A stretch of 64,000 nt of DNA from Exiguobacterium acetylicum (GTDB lineage: Bacteria > Bacillota > Bacilli > Exiguobacteriales > Exiguobacteriaceae): the NCBI RefSeq assembly GCF_019890935.1, contig NZ_CP082333.1:1328001-1392000 (forward strand), written 5' to 3'. The position numbers and the translations under genes are program-made. Position 1 is the first letter of the stretch; each line of letters begins with the position of its first letter. Under the pieces are notes generated by a model. That model was given only the letters and a program-made list of their open reading frames with translations, did not search any database and had not been told where the DNA came from. This document shows, one piece after another, positions 41,358 through 49,627 of this stretch.

Positions 41358-41741
41358 ATGTCTAAGAAAAAAACGGGTTTATTTTTAGTGACGCTCGTGA
41401 TAGTGGCGAGTCTTACCATCATTAGTATGATCATCGAAAACAACGTAACGTTCTTCTCCATCGTGCAATTGGCTATTCTGATGATCATGTTCTTCTCGTA
41501 TTTTACGTGGGCGCGATCAAAAGAAGACGAGCGTCCTGTGCCAGAAGATGAACTCGGCAAAAAGATTACGACGGAAAGCGGGCTCGTTAGCTACAAAATC
41601 CTGATTGTCCTGATTTTTGGATTCATCTGTCTCGATTACTTTTTGCATGAATCAGCGAATCTGTTATTGATCGTCTTGTTCGCGATCGGACTGACACTGT
41701 TGCCGATCATAGAATTTTTAAAAGCAAGATCTTATCGATAA
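41358..41741 (+). CDS. Membrane protein partner of the XRE regulator
   Basis: 127 aa with four hydrophobic helices in two pairs (about 7-25, 33-52, 75-92 and 95-115) and a central charged loop rich in Asp/Glu (KEDERPVPEDELGKK). ATG at 41358 after GGAGG. It recalls DUF2178/DUF3169-like partners of mini-XRE regulators, though I cannot name the family. Function unknown; co-transcribed with the regulator. Confidence 0.65.
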   Translation: MSKKKTGLFLVTLVIVASLTIISMIIENNVTFFSIVQLAILMIMFFSYFTWARSKEDERPVPEDELGKKITTESGLVSYKILIVLIFGFICLDYFLHESANLLLIVLFAIGLTLLPIIEFLKARSYR

Positions 41742-41750
41742 AACGGTATA

Positions 41751-41790
41751 AAAGTCGTTTAGACGGATTCACCCATCTAAACGACTTTTG
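41751..41790. terminator. Bidirectional terminator
   Basis: AAAAGTCGTTTAGACGG pairs with CCATCTAAACGACTTTT with one mismatch. It lies between convergent genes. Confidence 0.8.
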
Positions 41791-41802
41791 ATATTTCACA
41801 GA

Positions 41803-42360
41803 TTATCTTTTTAAGACAGACCACTCACTCCGCAAAATCGAGTACATATACAAATCATCGAACTGACCACGCGAGTTTTCATATTGACGAAGCAACCCTT
41901 CGCGCTGAAAACCAAGCCGTTCAAGCAATTGGTGTGAAGCAGTATTTGCTGGTAAGACAAGTGCTTCGATACGATTTAAAGAGAGCTCCTCAAACCCATA
42001 TGCGATGACCGCAAGTGCGGCTTCTTTCGCGATGCCCTGTCCCTGATGAGCTGGACTCAACTCAAACCCGAGTTCTGCCCGCTGATGGCGTGCCGACTGA
42101 TTTAAGAATCCGCAACTGCCGATGATGACATCGTTTTCTTGTAACGTGATCCCGAACCGGATGCCCGTGCCATCGCGACGAATCGAAGCGTACCAATCAA
42201 TCTCTTCGAGCGCGTCTGTTTCCGATTGAAAGGCGTCGAGTCCCATCTGTTTGACGACTTGTTCGTCTGATAAATAGGCGAGGACACTCGTAGCATCTTC
42301 GGGTAACACTTCGCGTAAGACGAGGCGGTTCGTTTTAAGCGTTGGGAAAGTATGTAACAT
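41803..42360 (-). CDS. RimJ/RimL-type N-acetyltransferase
   Basis: 185 aa GNAT. Opens with LKTNRLVLREVLPEDA, the typical RimJ/RimL start. The acetyl-CoA loop is ELSPAHQGQGIAKEAA; ALVLPANTASHQLLERLGFQREG is motif B. These enzymes acetylate ribosomal or other protein N-termini, or small amines; the substrate is unknown. Start: ATG at 42360 after AAAGGGG. It is divergent from the ileS T-box promoter region. Confidence 0.9.
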   Translation of the reverse strand: MLHTFPTLKTNRLVLREVLPEDATSVLAYLSDEQVVKQMGLDAFQSETDALEEIDWYASIRRDGTGIRFGITLQENDVIIGSCGFLNQSARHQRAELGFELSPAHQGQGIAKEAALAVIAYGFEELSLNRIEALVLPANTASHQLLERLGFQREGLLRQYENSRGQFDDLYMYSILRSEWSVLKR

Positions 42361-42396
42361 TCAAAAAACCCCTTTGCAAGAAAATGTAAAAAGCTG

Positions 42397-42426
42397 TTGT
42401 GCAGTCTTTAAGTCATGTGGTAAGAT
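42397..42426 (+). promoter_or_regulatory. Promoter of the ileS T-box transcript
   Basis: TTGTGC (42397-42402), an 18 bp spacer, TAAGAT (42421-42426), just upstream of the leader. Confidence 0.55.
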
Positions 42427-42435
42427 TCTCCACAA

Positions 42436-42712
42436 CAAGAGCATATCATTTCGTTGACGAGAAAGAGTAATGATTGTCCCTCTGCCTTACAGAAAACCGG
42501 GATTGCTGAGAGCCGGTAGCCAGATCAATCATGAAGATCCTCTCTGAGAAGTCACGCTGAACCATTCAGTAAGCGTGACCGGGTGTCCACCGTTACATGG
42601 AATGCGCATGATAGTGTGCAACTAAGTGCTGTCGAGAATAAGCATTCTCGGCGGAATATGGGTGGTATCGCGGTGAAGTCCGTCCCTGTCAAAGGGGGCG
42701 GACTTTTTTGTA
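42436..42712 (+). promoter_or_regulatory. T-box riboswitch, isoleucine specific (specifier ATC)
   Basis: The leader has the loop-E AGTA near 42475, a specifier reading GAAG-ATC-CTC with the Ile codon ATC at about 42537-42539, the conserved T-box GGGTGGTATCGCGG (about 42660-42673), and a terminator, AAGTCCG pairing with CGGACTT followed by TTTTTGT (42676-42710). Uncharged tRNA-Ile should switch on the IleRS gene that starts 35 nt later. Confidence 0.92.
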
Positions 42713-42746
42713 TTCTCTTAGTTACCGACAAAGGAGCGAACAAGAG

Positions 42747-45700
42747 ATGACGTCACAAAACCAAGCAGAAACCTTACAACAACGCGAAGCGCGTGTCCGC
42801 AACAGATGGAAACAAGACCAAGTCTTCGCACGATCGATTGAACAACGCACGGAAGCGGAATTCGTATTCTACGAAGGACCGCCGACTGCGAACGGCTTAC
42901 CCCACGTCGGTCATGCACTCGGACGAACCGTCAAGGATACCGTCGCCCGTTATAAGACGATGCAAGGATTCCGGGTCGAACGAAAAGCTGGCTGGGATAC
43001 ACATGGACTACCGGTCGAACTCGGGGTCGAGAAACAACTCGGCATCTCCGGCAAACAAGCGATCGAAGACTATGGTGTTGAAGCATTCATCGCCCGCTGT
43101 AAGGAAAGTGTCTTCTCCTATGAAACACAGTGGCGTGTCTTCACGGAAAAACTCGGCTACTGGGTCGACATGGATGACCCTTACGTGACGATGGAGGACG
43201 AGTATATCGAAAGCGTCTGGCATATCCTTGGGACGATCCATGACAAAGGCTGGTTGACGAAGGGACATCGTGTATCACCGTATTGTCCGAGCTGTCAGAC
43301 GTCACTCAGTTCCCATGAAGTCGCGCAAGGCTATCAGGACGTGACGGACTTATCGGCTACGGTCAAACTTCCGATCGTCGGTATGGAGCAGACGTTTCTA
43401 CTTGCGTGGACGACGACACCTTGGACGTTACCGGCAAACGTCGCGGTGGCGGTTCATCCGGAATTGACGTACGTCACGGTAGCGTTTGAAGGAGAGCGAT
43501 TCATTGTCGCAAAAGCGTTAGTCGCTGAACTGTTCTCAGAATCCGTCGAGGTCGTATCCGAACAGCTTGGTGCGGAACTCGTCGGCTTGCGTTATGAACC
43601 ACCGTTTGATTTCGTGACGCCAGAGAACGGTCACATGGTCGTCGGGGCGTCCTTCGTTCAAGCGACGAGCGGAACAGGACTTGTCCACCTTGCTCCAGCG
43701 TACGGGGAAGAAGATTACCGGGTCGTCCGGGAAAACGGTCTGTCATTCGTTAATGTCGTCGATGCTGCTGGGTGTTACACGGACGCCGTTCCACCACTCG
43801 TTGGTCGATTCGTCAAAGAGTCAGACGTCGCGATCATCCAGCTGCTCGCTGAACGGGGACGCTTGTTTGCGAAAAAACGCTATACGCACAGCTATCCGCA
43901 TTGTTGGCGATGTGACTCGCCACTGCTCTATTACGCACAAGACAACTGGTTCATCGAGACGACGGCCGTCAAGGAACAACTCCTTGCGAACAATGCGTCT
44001 GTGACGTGGTATCCCGATCACGTCAAGGAAGGGCGGTTCGGGAAGTTCCTCGAGCAACTCGTCGACTGGAACATCAGTCGCAATCGCTATTGGGGTACAC
44101 CACTGAACGTCTGGGAGTGTGAAGCGTGTGACACGACGTTCGTTCCAAAAAACAAGGCTGACTTGTTGCACCGGACGACATCGACGGAATCCGTCGAGTT
44201 GCATAAACCATACGTCGATGCGTTATCGGTCTCGTGTCCGACGTGTCAGGGAGTGATGCACCGGACACCAGAAGTCATCGATGTCTGGTTTGATAGCGGA
44301 GCGATGCCGTTCGCGCAACAGCATTATCCGTCACGGACGCAGACGCTTAACCGCTATCCAGCCGATGTCGTCATCGAAGGCATCGATCAGACGCGGGGCT
44401 GGTTCTACAGTTTGCAAGCGATCTCGACACTCTTCACGGGACAGCCTGCCTATAAGCGCGTCCTCGCACTCGGGCACGTCCTCGATGAGAACGGACAGAA
44501 GATGTCGAAAAGTCGCGGGAATGCCCTCGACCCGGTGGCGTTAATCGAAGCATATGGTGCTGATAGCTTACGCTGGGCGCTACTCGTCGACAGCAGTCCG
44601 TGGAGTGCGAAACGGTTTGCTGAGCGGATCGTCCAAGAAGCAAAATCAAAGCTAGTCGATACACTGGATCACGCCGTCCAGTTTTATCTGACGTATGCCG
44701 AACTGGACGGATTTGATGGCTCATGTCCGCAAAAACGGACGCGTCTCGACGAATGGTTGCTCTCGCGTGTCCATCAGACGACGCAAGACGTGACGAATGC
44801 GATGGACGATTATCAATTGACTCAAGCAGCGCGGAGTCTTGCGCAACTCGTCGATGAGATCAGTAACTGGTACATCCGCCGTTCGCGGGAACGTTTCTGG
44901 CAAGCTGATTGGTCGCAAGAAAAACAAGCCGCGTACAAGACGCTTCACTTCGCACTTTCGACGACGGCACGACTACTCGCACCGTTTACGCCGTACCTTG
45001 CCGATGATGTCTATCAGCGATTAACAGGAATGAGCGTACATGTAGCGGATTATCCGGTTGCCGATCAATCGATGCTCCGACCTGATCTGGAATACGAAAT
45101 GACACAAGTCGTGTCTGTCGTCGAGTTAGGACGACAAGTACGTAATACGCACGCCTTGAAAGTCAAACAACCGCTTGCTAGCTTAAGCGTCCAATCGAGC
45201 GAAACCTTTTCGTGGACGGACTATACAGCAATCATCCAAGAGGAACTGAGTGTAAAAGACGTCAAAATCGTTCCGACGACGCAAGCGACGACACGGTTCC
45301 GTCTTAAACTGAACTTCCGCGCAGCCGGAGCGAAATTCGCACAGCAAGCGAACGCGATCCACCAATGGCTACAACAATTGTCTGCACAGGAGACTTCCGA
45401 CTTGCTCGAGACCGGAAAATTGATCTATCAGACCGCTTCAGGCGATGAAGTCGAAGTGCGTCAAGCGGACGTCATCGTCGAACCAATCGTCCAGACGGGT
45501 TTTGCTGCTGCGACGAGTGGTGGACTCACCGTGACGCTCGATACGCGGATCACGGAGGCACTGGAGCAGGAACGCTGGATGCGGGAGCTTGTCCGCTATA
45601 TTCAGTCGCAACGAAAGGCACAAGCGTTATCGCGGGACGCCCGAATCGATCTCGTCTTGTCGGTCGATGCGACGTTCCAACCAATCGTCGAGACGTTTGA

Positions 45701-45827
45701 GCCTTTGTTATTCAAACACCTTGCCTTATCCTCCGTGCGAACTGAACCGCTACAAGGAACAGGAGATGTTCAGCTAGGCGGACACGATGTCGGTGTCTCG
45801 TTCACACCAACGAAAGAATATTGTTAA
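42747..45827 (+). CDS. ileS: Isoleucyl-tRNA synthetase, type 2 (eukaryote-like)
   Basis: 1026 aa from the ATG at 42747 (AAGGAG 10 nt upstream). Class I synthetase: HIGH motif HVGH at 53-56 in GPPTANGLPHVGHALG, editing domain with TTTPWTLPANVAVAV, KMSKS in ENGQKMSKSRGNALDP. The length and motif flanks are those of the IleS2 branch (about 1030-1050 aa, related to eukaryotic cytosolic enzymes and to plasmid MupA), not the ~920 aa bacterial type with a C-terminal zinc finger. IleS2 enzymes are naturally tolerant of mupirocin. Charges tRNA-Ile; controlled by the Ile T-box upstream. The downstream SMI1 gene follows after 10 nt. Confidence 0.95.
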   Translation: MTSQNQAETLQQREARVRNRWKQDQVFARSIEQRTEAEFVFYEGPPTANGLPHVGHALGRTVKDTVARYKTMQGFRVERKAGWDTHGLPVELGVEKQLGISGKQAIEDYGVEAFIARCKESVFSYETQWRVFTEKLGYWVDMDDPYVTMEDEYIESVWHILGTIHDKGWLTKGHRVSPYCPSCQTSLSSHEVAQGYQDVTDLSATVKLPIVGMEQTFLLAWTTTPWTLPANVAVAVHPELTYVTVAFEGERFIVAKALVAELFSESVEVVSEQLGAELVGLRYEPPFDFVTPENGHMVVGASFVQATSGTGLVHLAPAYGEEDYRVVRENGLSFVNVVDAAGCYTDAVPPLVGRFVKESDVAIIQLLAERGRLFAKKRYTHSYPHCWRCDSPLLYYAQDNWFIETTAVKEQLLANNASVTWYPDHVKEGRFGKFLEQLVDWNISRNRYWGTPLNVWECEACDTTFVPKNKADLLHRTTSTESVELHKPYVDALSVSCPTCQGVMHRTPEVIDVWFDSGAMPFAQQHYPSRTQTLNRYPADVVIEGIDQTRGWFYSLQAISTLFTGQPAYKRVLALGHVLDENGQKMSKSRGNALDPVALIEAYGADSLRWALLVDSSPWSAKRFAERIVQEAKSKLVDTLDHAVQFYLTYAELDGFDGSCPQKRTRLDEWLLSRVHQTTQDVTNAMDDYQLTQAARSLAQLVDEISNWYIRRSRERFWQADWSQEKQAAYKTLHFALSTTARLLAPFTPYLADDVYQRLTGMSVHVADYPVADQSMLRPDLEYEMTQVVSVVELGRQVRNTHALKVKQPLASLSVQSSETFSWTDYTAIIQEELSVKDVKIVPTTQATTRFRLKLNFRAAGAKFAQQANAIHQWLQQLSAQETSDLLETGKLIYQTASGDEVEVRQADVIVEPIVQTGFAAATSGGLTVTLDTRITEALEQERWMRELVRYIQSQRKAQALSRDARIDLVLSVDATFQPIVETFEPLLFKHLALSSVRTEPLQGTGDVQLGGHDVGVSFTPTKEYC

Positions 45828-45837
45828 GGAGAAGAAC

Positions 45838-46323
45838 ATGATTGCATTAGAAGCATTAAAAGGTCGACTCGTCGACGGTTTGTTAGAGGTCCAAAAAGAA
45901 GAAGGGGAAGTAGCCCGAGAACGTTTCATCTTTAACCGAGGAGCGACGGACGAACAGCTCGCGCTGTTACCTGCGTGGACGGCAGACGACTATCAGACGT
46001 TCTTACGTCAACATAACGGTGCGAAGCTCTTTCAACACGAAACGTTATCCTACAACGATGGATTCGAACTCTTTTCAATCGAGGATTGCCTGACGTATAG
46101 CGAGATGTGGGAATGTCCCGAAAACTTCTTAGCGATCGGTGCAGGACCAGACGGGGAGTGGATCGTCTACGAGATGAATCGACCGGCAGGAAATCGGATT
46201 TGGAGTGGGGAATTTCTAAATTTCGAGGAATGGGAGGAAGACGCGATGCCGTTCGGCTTTGAGCGATGGCTCGACTACTTGATCGTCGCGCAAGGCACGC
46301 TATTTTGGGAATGGTTCCGTTAA
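45838..46323 (+). CDS. SMI1/KNR4 (SUKH) domain protein, short form
   Basis: 161 aa, ATG at 45838 after AAGGAGA. Family pattern: PAWTADDYQTFLRQHNGAKLF (weaker than usual because LPxxY is replaced by AWTADDY), GFELFSIEDCL, then PENFLAIGAGPDGEWIVYEM and a final ERWLDYLIVAQGTLFWEW. It shares the terminal IxxQGxxFWEF signature with the longer relative at 5616. Often immunity proteins to toxins, but no toxin is nearby. It follows ileS by 10 nt and precedes a GNAT gene by 16 nt; co-transcription with ileS is likely. Confidence 0.75.
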   Translation: MIALEALKGRLVDGLLEVQKEEGEVARERFIFNRGATDEQLALLPAWTADDYQTFLRQHNGAKLFQHETLSYNDGFELFSIEDCLTYSEMWECPENFLAIGAGPDGEWIVYEMNRPAGNRIWSGEFLNFEEWEEDAMPFGFERWLDYLIVAQGTLFWEWFR

Positions 46324-46339
46324 GAGAGGAAGAGGTTCA

Positions 46340-46816
46340 GTGGACATTCAATTACAGACAGCGTCTCTTGCAGACGCTGCGAAGCTTCATACGCTTCAAA
46401 TCGAGGCGTTTTCAGAGACGCTCGAGCGGTATCAAGATTTTGCAACGAATCCGGCGAACGAATCGATCGATCGTGTCATTCACCGGATCACACATCCGAG
46501 CAGTACGTTTCATCAAATCATCGTCGACGATGTTGTCGTTGGCGGGATTTGTGTCGTTGCGAAAGCACCGAGTCGCTACGCGATCAGTCCGATGTTCTTA
46601 GATCCAGCCCGTCAAGGTGAAGGGATCGCCCAACGCGCGTTACAGCTCGTTGAAGCAGCGTATCCGGCTGCAACGACATGGGAACTGCGGACGATTCGCG
46701 AAGAGACACGTAACTGTTATTTCTATGAGAAGATGGGCTATCGATTGACCGGTGTCAGTCAACCGCTCAACGTACGGGCGACACTCGTTTCCTATCAAAA
46801 ATCGCTTTCGGAATGA
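46340..46816 (+). CDS. GNAT-family N-acetyltransferase
   Basis: 158 aa, GTG start at 46340 after GAGGAAGAGG. Standard fold: substrate strand IDRVIHRITHPSSTFHQIIV, acetyl-CoA loop MFLDPARQGEGIAQRAL, and terminal motif EETRNCYFYEKMGYRLTG. Substrate unknown. Its end overlaps the convergent small membrane gene by 22 bp. It probably belongs to the ileS transcript. Confidence 0.88.
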   Translation: MDIQLQTASLADAAKLHTLQIEAFSETLERYQDFATNPANESIDRVIHRITHPSSTFHQIIVDDVVVGGICVVAKAPSRYAISPMFLDPARQGEGIAQRALQLVEAAYPAATTWELRTIREETRNCYFYEKMGYRLTGVSQPLNVRATLVSYQKSLSE

Positions 46817-47046
46817 GCGGGTTTTGTCGGAAGGAAGAACCACCACAGATTCGTCAAAAGAGCGGCAAGAACGGCAAAGTTAAACAGATAAAGGCAAAAG
46901 AAGAAGACGAACTCGCCGATGTCCTCAAGGTTAGCTAACGGATTATCGACCAGGTATGATTCGTGACTAACGCCGAAGATGAACAAAGGAAAGAAGACAT
47001 AGAAGTATCGTTTCCAAAAGAATGACGCACGACCTGTTTGAGACAT
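46795..47046 (-). CDS. Small two-helix membrane protein
   Basis: 83 aa from the ATG at 47046 behind a consensus AGGAGG. Two hydrophobic helices (about 9-25 and 42-68, the second Phe/Leu-rich) with an acidic loop (SYLVDNPLANLEDIGEF). No family recognised. It is 58 nt downstream of the nitrilase-family gene on the same strand, so may share its transcript. Its 3' end overlaps the GNAT gene convergently. Confidence 0.6.
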   Translation of the reverse strand: MSQTGRASFFWKRYFYVFFPLFIFGVSHESYLVDNPLANLEDIGEFVFFFCLYLFNFAVLAALLTNLWWFFLPTKPAHSESDF

Positions 47047-47104
47047 AAGAGCACCTCCTGAAGGAATGGCACGCTTCTTCCAGTCAGAAGAAGCGTGTGT
47101 TCGT

Positions 47105-47761
47105 TTACGATAAAGAGGGTGTACCGACGACTTCGACGTGACGCGTGACCGTATCAAACAGACGTGTCCGCGTATCGTTATGAGACAACAGCAACGGTTC
47201 ACCGGTCTCGTCATAGATGAAGGCAATCGGAATCGTAAAACCACAGTTGCGGTACGAACCATCGGCATGACTCGTTCCGATCATGAGTGCTTGTTGCGCC
47301 TGACTTATACTACGTGCTTCACCGGACCACTCAACGTACTGTTCCTCGCTGAACATGCCGACGCCAATCGGGTTGAAGATGAGATCAAGTCCGGATTCCT
47401 CGCGTAGTCCGTCTTTTCCTAAGAAGATTTCACGGCAGAGGACGTATCCATAGCGGAACGACCCGTCGTTTGCTGTTGATGGTGTATAAAGCGGTCCAGC
47501 TTCTGGTGTTTTGGCGCGATCCAGCAGAATCGTTCCGGTCGCATCGATGATGACAGCGCGATCGAGATTCGCTTCATCCTTGTAACCGAGGACGATGGCT
47601 GTTTCGAACTGTTTGGCAAGGTGTTGCACGCGTTCGAGTTCCGTGACCGTACAATAGCCTTCCGGGTAGACAATCAGATCGACTTCAGGATAAGCGGCAA
47701 TTTCACGTTCGAATTGCTCGAGTCCGGTCTCGCGTTTTGGTTGAGCGATTAATAATTTCAT
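47105..47761 (-). CDS. Carbon-nitrogen hydrolase (nitrilase superfamily)
   Basis: 218 aa from the ATG at 47761 (AGAGGA upstream). Catalytic triad Glu-Lys-Cys is seen: E34 in VYPEGY, K84 in DRAKTPE and C109 in YVLCREI. The length is at the short end for the family (usually 260-300), and the chain lacks the usual long C-terminal tail. Members hydrolyse amides, such as glutamine-derived or omega-amides, in the cytoplasm; the substrate is unknown. Context gives no pathway. Confidence 0.82.
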   Translation of the reverse strand: MKLLIAQPKRETGLEQFEREIAAYPEVDLIVYPEGYCTVTELERVQHLAKQFETAIVLGYKDEANLDRAVIIDATGTILLDRAKTPEAGPLYTPSTANDGSFRYGYVLCREIFLGKDGLREESGLDLIFNPIGVGMFSEEQYVEWSGEARSISQAQQALMIGTSHADGSYRNCGFTIPIAFIYDETGEPLLLSHNDTRTRLFDTVTRHVEVVGTPSLS

Positions 47762-47893
47762 CAAAACATCCTCTCAGGTATAAATATATCTGAAAAATCA
47801 GACTTTACGTTCGTCATGATTTTACCATTAGTGGTAAAATAAAGCATATCGCTTTTTGATAAATTTTACTGCAAATGAAGGAAGGTCATCAGC

Positions 47894-48580
47894 TTGAACA
47901 TTTCAAAAACCACTCTTGTGACACGCCATCTACAGAAAATGAAGGCTTTTTACATAAACCAGATCGGATTCCCGCTCGTCTCGGAAACGGACGACTCGTT
48001 TACGATGCAAATCGGTACCGATCAGCTGACATATCAACAGACGGACGATGTTGATACGCAGTACCATATGGCGTTCAACATTCCGGAAAACGTCTTCCAA
48101 CAAGGTAAAGCGTGGCTCGTAGAACGGACACCACTCTTGATCGAAGATGGACAGGACGAGATTTATTTTGACTTCACGGACTCGCATTCCTGCTATTTTT
48201 ATGATCCAGATGAAAATGTCTTGGAGCTGATCGCGCGGCATCAAATCAATCCCTTTAAAGCGGAACCGACGTTTGATGTATCCGACATCCTCGGAATCGG
48301 TGAGATGAGTCTGACAGTGAAAGACGTGCTTGAAGTGGGTGCGCAGTTAGCAGAAATCGGCGTTTTCGAGCGACGGGAACGTCCGCTCAACGGCGCGTCA
48401 CTCAACTTCCTCGGACCGGTCGCGGATGGAACGCATATCTTGCTCGTCCCAGAAGGTCGGACATGGTTGTTCTCACCGAAGACGGCGAAGGTCAGTCCGA
48501 TCGAGATGGAACTCGACAGCAGACATCGGGTCCGGCTAGATGCAGCGGGCGTATGGCATCAAAGTGCCGTTTCTTCATAA
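47894..48580 (+). CDS. VOC-family (glyoxalase/dioxygenase-like) protein
   Basis: 228 aa. TTG start at 47894 after AAGGAAGG; no ATG serves. The first module (about 1-115) is a complete VOC half-barrel pair: TTLVTRHLQKMKAFYINQIG at the start and SCYFYDPDENVLELIARH with the metal-binding Glu. The second part (about 130-228) is a more divergent module (GIGEMSLTVKDV, NFLGPVADGTHILLVPEGR). Such proteins isomerise, open rings or bind metal-chelated substrates; the reaction is unknown. Monocistronic or leading the next gene. Confidence 0.82.
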   Translation: MNISKTTLVTRHLQKMKAFYINQIGFPLVSETDDSFTMQIGTDQLTYQQTDDVDTQYHMAFNIPENVFQQGKAWLVERTPLLIEDGQDEIYFDFTDSHSCYFYDPDENVLELIARHQINPFKAEPTFDVSDILGIGEMSLTVKDVLEVGAQLAEIGVFERRERPLNGASLNFLGPVADGTHILLVPEGRTWLFSPKTAKVSPIEMELDSRHRVRLDAAGVWHQSAVSS

Positions 48581-48610
48581 TTCATTATTCTAAAAAGTGA
48601 GGGAAGTAAG

Positions 48611-49021
48611 ATGAATAAAGCGGTGAATGCGAGTATCGCGTTCGGATTATTGTTGTTCGTATGTGGTTTCTTTTTTCTGTTTGGCTATTTGACCCGGTCG
48701 ATGCCGATTCAGCAAGGCGGTGACCCGGTCATCTTACCGGTCGCAGCACTCCTCGTTCTCCTACCGTTCGTGATCCGTGAAGGCATGCGCGTTTTGACGT
48801 ATGTTACGTTGACACGTCGACAGGTCGGCGTACTCATCTTACTTGCAATCAGTGGAATCATACTAAGTAGTTGGATTGAGGTGCAGCAGAATGTTGCCGT
48901 AATCGATTTCCGTTCCCTCTTTACGATTCATACGTTCGTACTGTTCGTTTCGGGCATCATCTTGTTGTGTCTCCTATTGACGGGAATTAAACGGATGCGC
49001 GTCCGAACGAGAGTGATTTAA
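48611..49021 (+). CDS. Four-helix membrane protein
   Basis: 136 aa, ATG at 48611 after GAGGGAAG. Four hydrophobic helices (about 8-28, 40-56, 70-88 and 104-124), short loops, basic C-terminal tail (KRMRVRTRV). No family recognised. It sits between the VOC gene (30 nt) and the Nudix gene (20 nt), so an operon is plausible. Confidence 0.6.
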   Translation: MNKAVNASIAFGLLLFVCGFFFLFGYLTRSMPIQQGGDPVILPVAALLVLLPFVIREGMRVLTYVTLTRRQVGVLILLAISGIILSSWIEVQQNVAVIDFRSLFTIHTFVLFVSGIILLCLLLTGIKRMRVRTRVI

Positions 49022-49041
49022 ATGGAAAAGGACTGAATGAC

Positions 49042-49515
49042 ATGGGATACATCACAGAATTACGCAAACTCGTCGGCACACGACCACTCGTCATGGCAGG
49101 AGCGTGTGTCATCGTCGTCAACGATAAACAAGAAGTCTTATTACAACTTCGGCAAGATAACGGATGCTGGGGACTCGCTGGTGGAGCGCTTGAGATCGGG
49201 GAGACGCTCGTAGAGACGGCAAAACGAGAATTAAGGGAAGAGACCGGTCTTGAAGCAGAGCACCTCGAATTATTGAACGTCTATTCGGGTGATGCGTTTT
49301 ACTATAAGTATCCGCACGGGGATGAAGTCTATAATGTCATCTCAGCATTTCTGTGTACGGCTTACACGGGTGAAGTGGTTCGGGATCCGTCAGAAGTCGC
49401 AGAATTACGCTTTTTCGCTATGGATCAGCTACCAGAAAACCTTAATCCACCGGAACGACCGATCTTGATGGAGTATGTTCAAAAACAACGGACAGCACAT
49501 CACTTCTCCATTTGA
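49042..49515 (+). CDS. Nudix hydrolase
   Basis: 157 aa. The Nudix box GGALEIGETLVETAKREL then REETGL (residues about 48-70) matches GX5EX7REUXEEXGU exactly. The upstream strand VIVVNDKQEVLLQLRQDNGCW is typical of the YjhB/MutT-like group. It hydrolyses nucleoside diphosphates linked to other groups, with Mg2+. Substrate undefined. ATG at 49042. Confidence 0.95.
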   Translation: MGYITELRKLVGTRPLVMAGACVIVVNDKQEVLLQLRQDNGCWGLAGGALEIGETLVETAKRELREETGLEAEHLELLNVYSGDAFYYKYPHGDEVYNVISAFLCTAYTGEVVRDPSEVAELRFFAMDQLPENLNPPERPILMEYVQKQRTAHHFSI

Positions 49516-49530
49516 AGAAAAGGGTAAAAC

Positions 49531-49569
49531 AAAAAATCTTGAATGAACTGTTCATTCAAGATTTTTTGT
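49531..49569. terminator. Terminator after Nudix gene
   Basis: AAAAAATCTTGAATGAA pairs with TTCATTCAAGATTTTTT in a nearly perfect hairpin. Confidence 0.85.
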
Positions 49570-49627
49570 TGCACTGGGACGCGTTTCAGCCTGTAGCATC
49601 AAGAGGACACGAAAAGGAGGAAACGCG

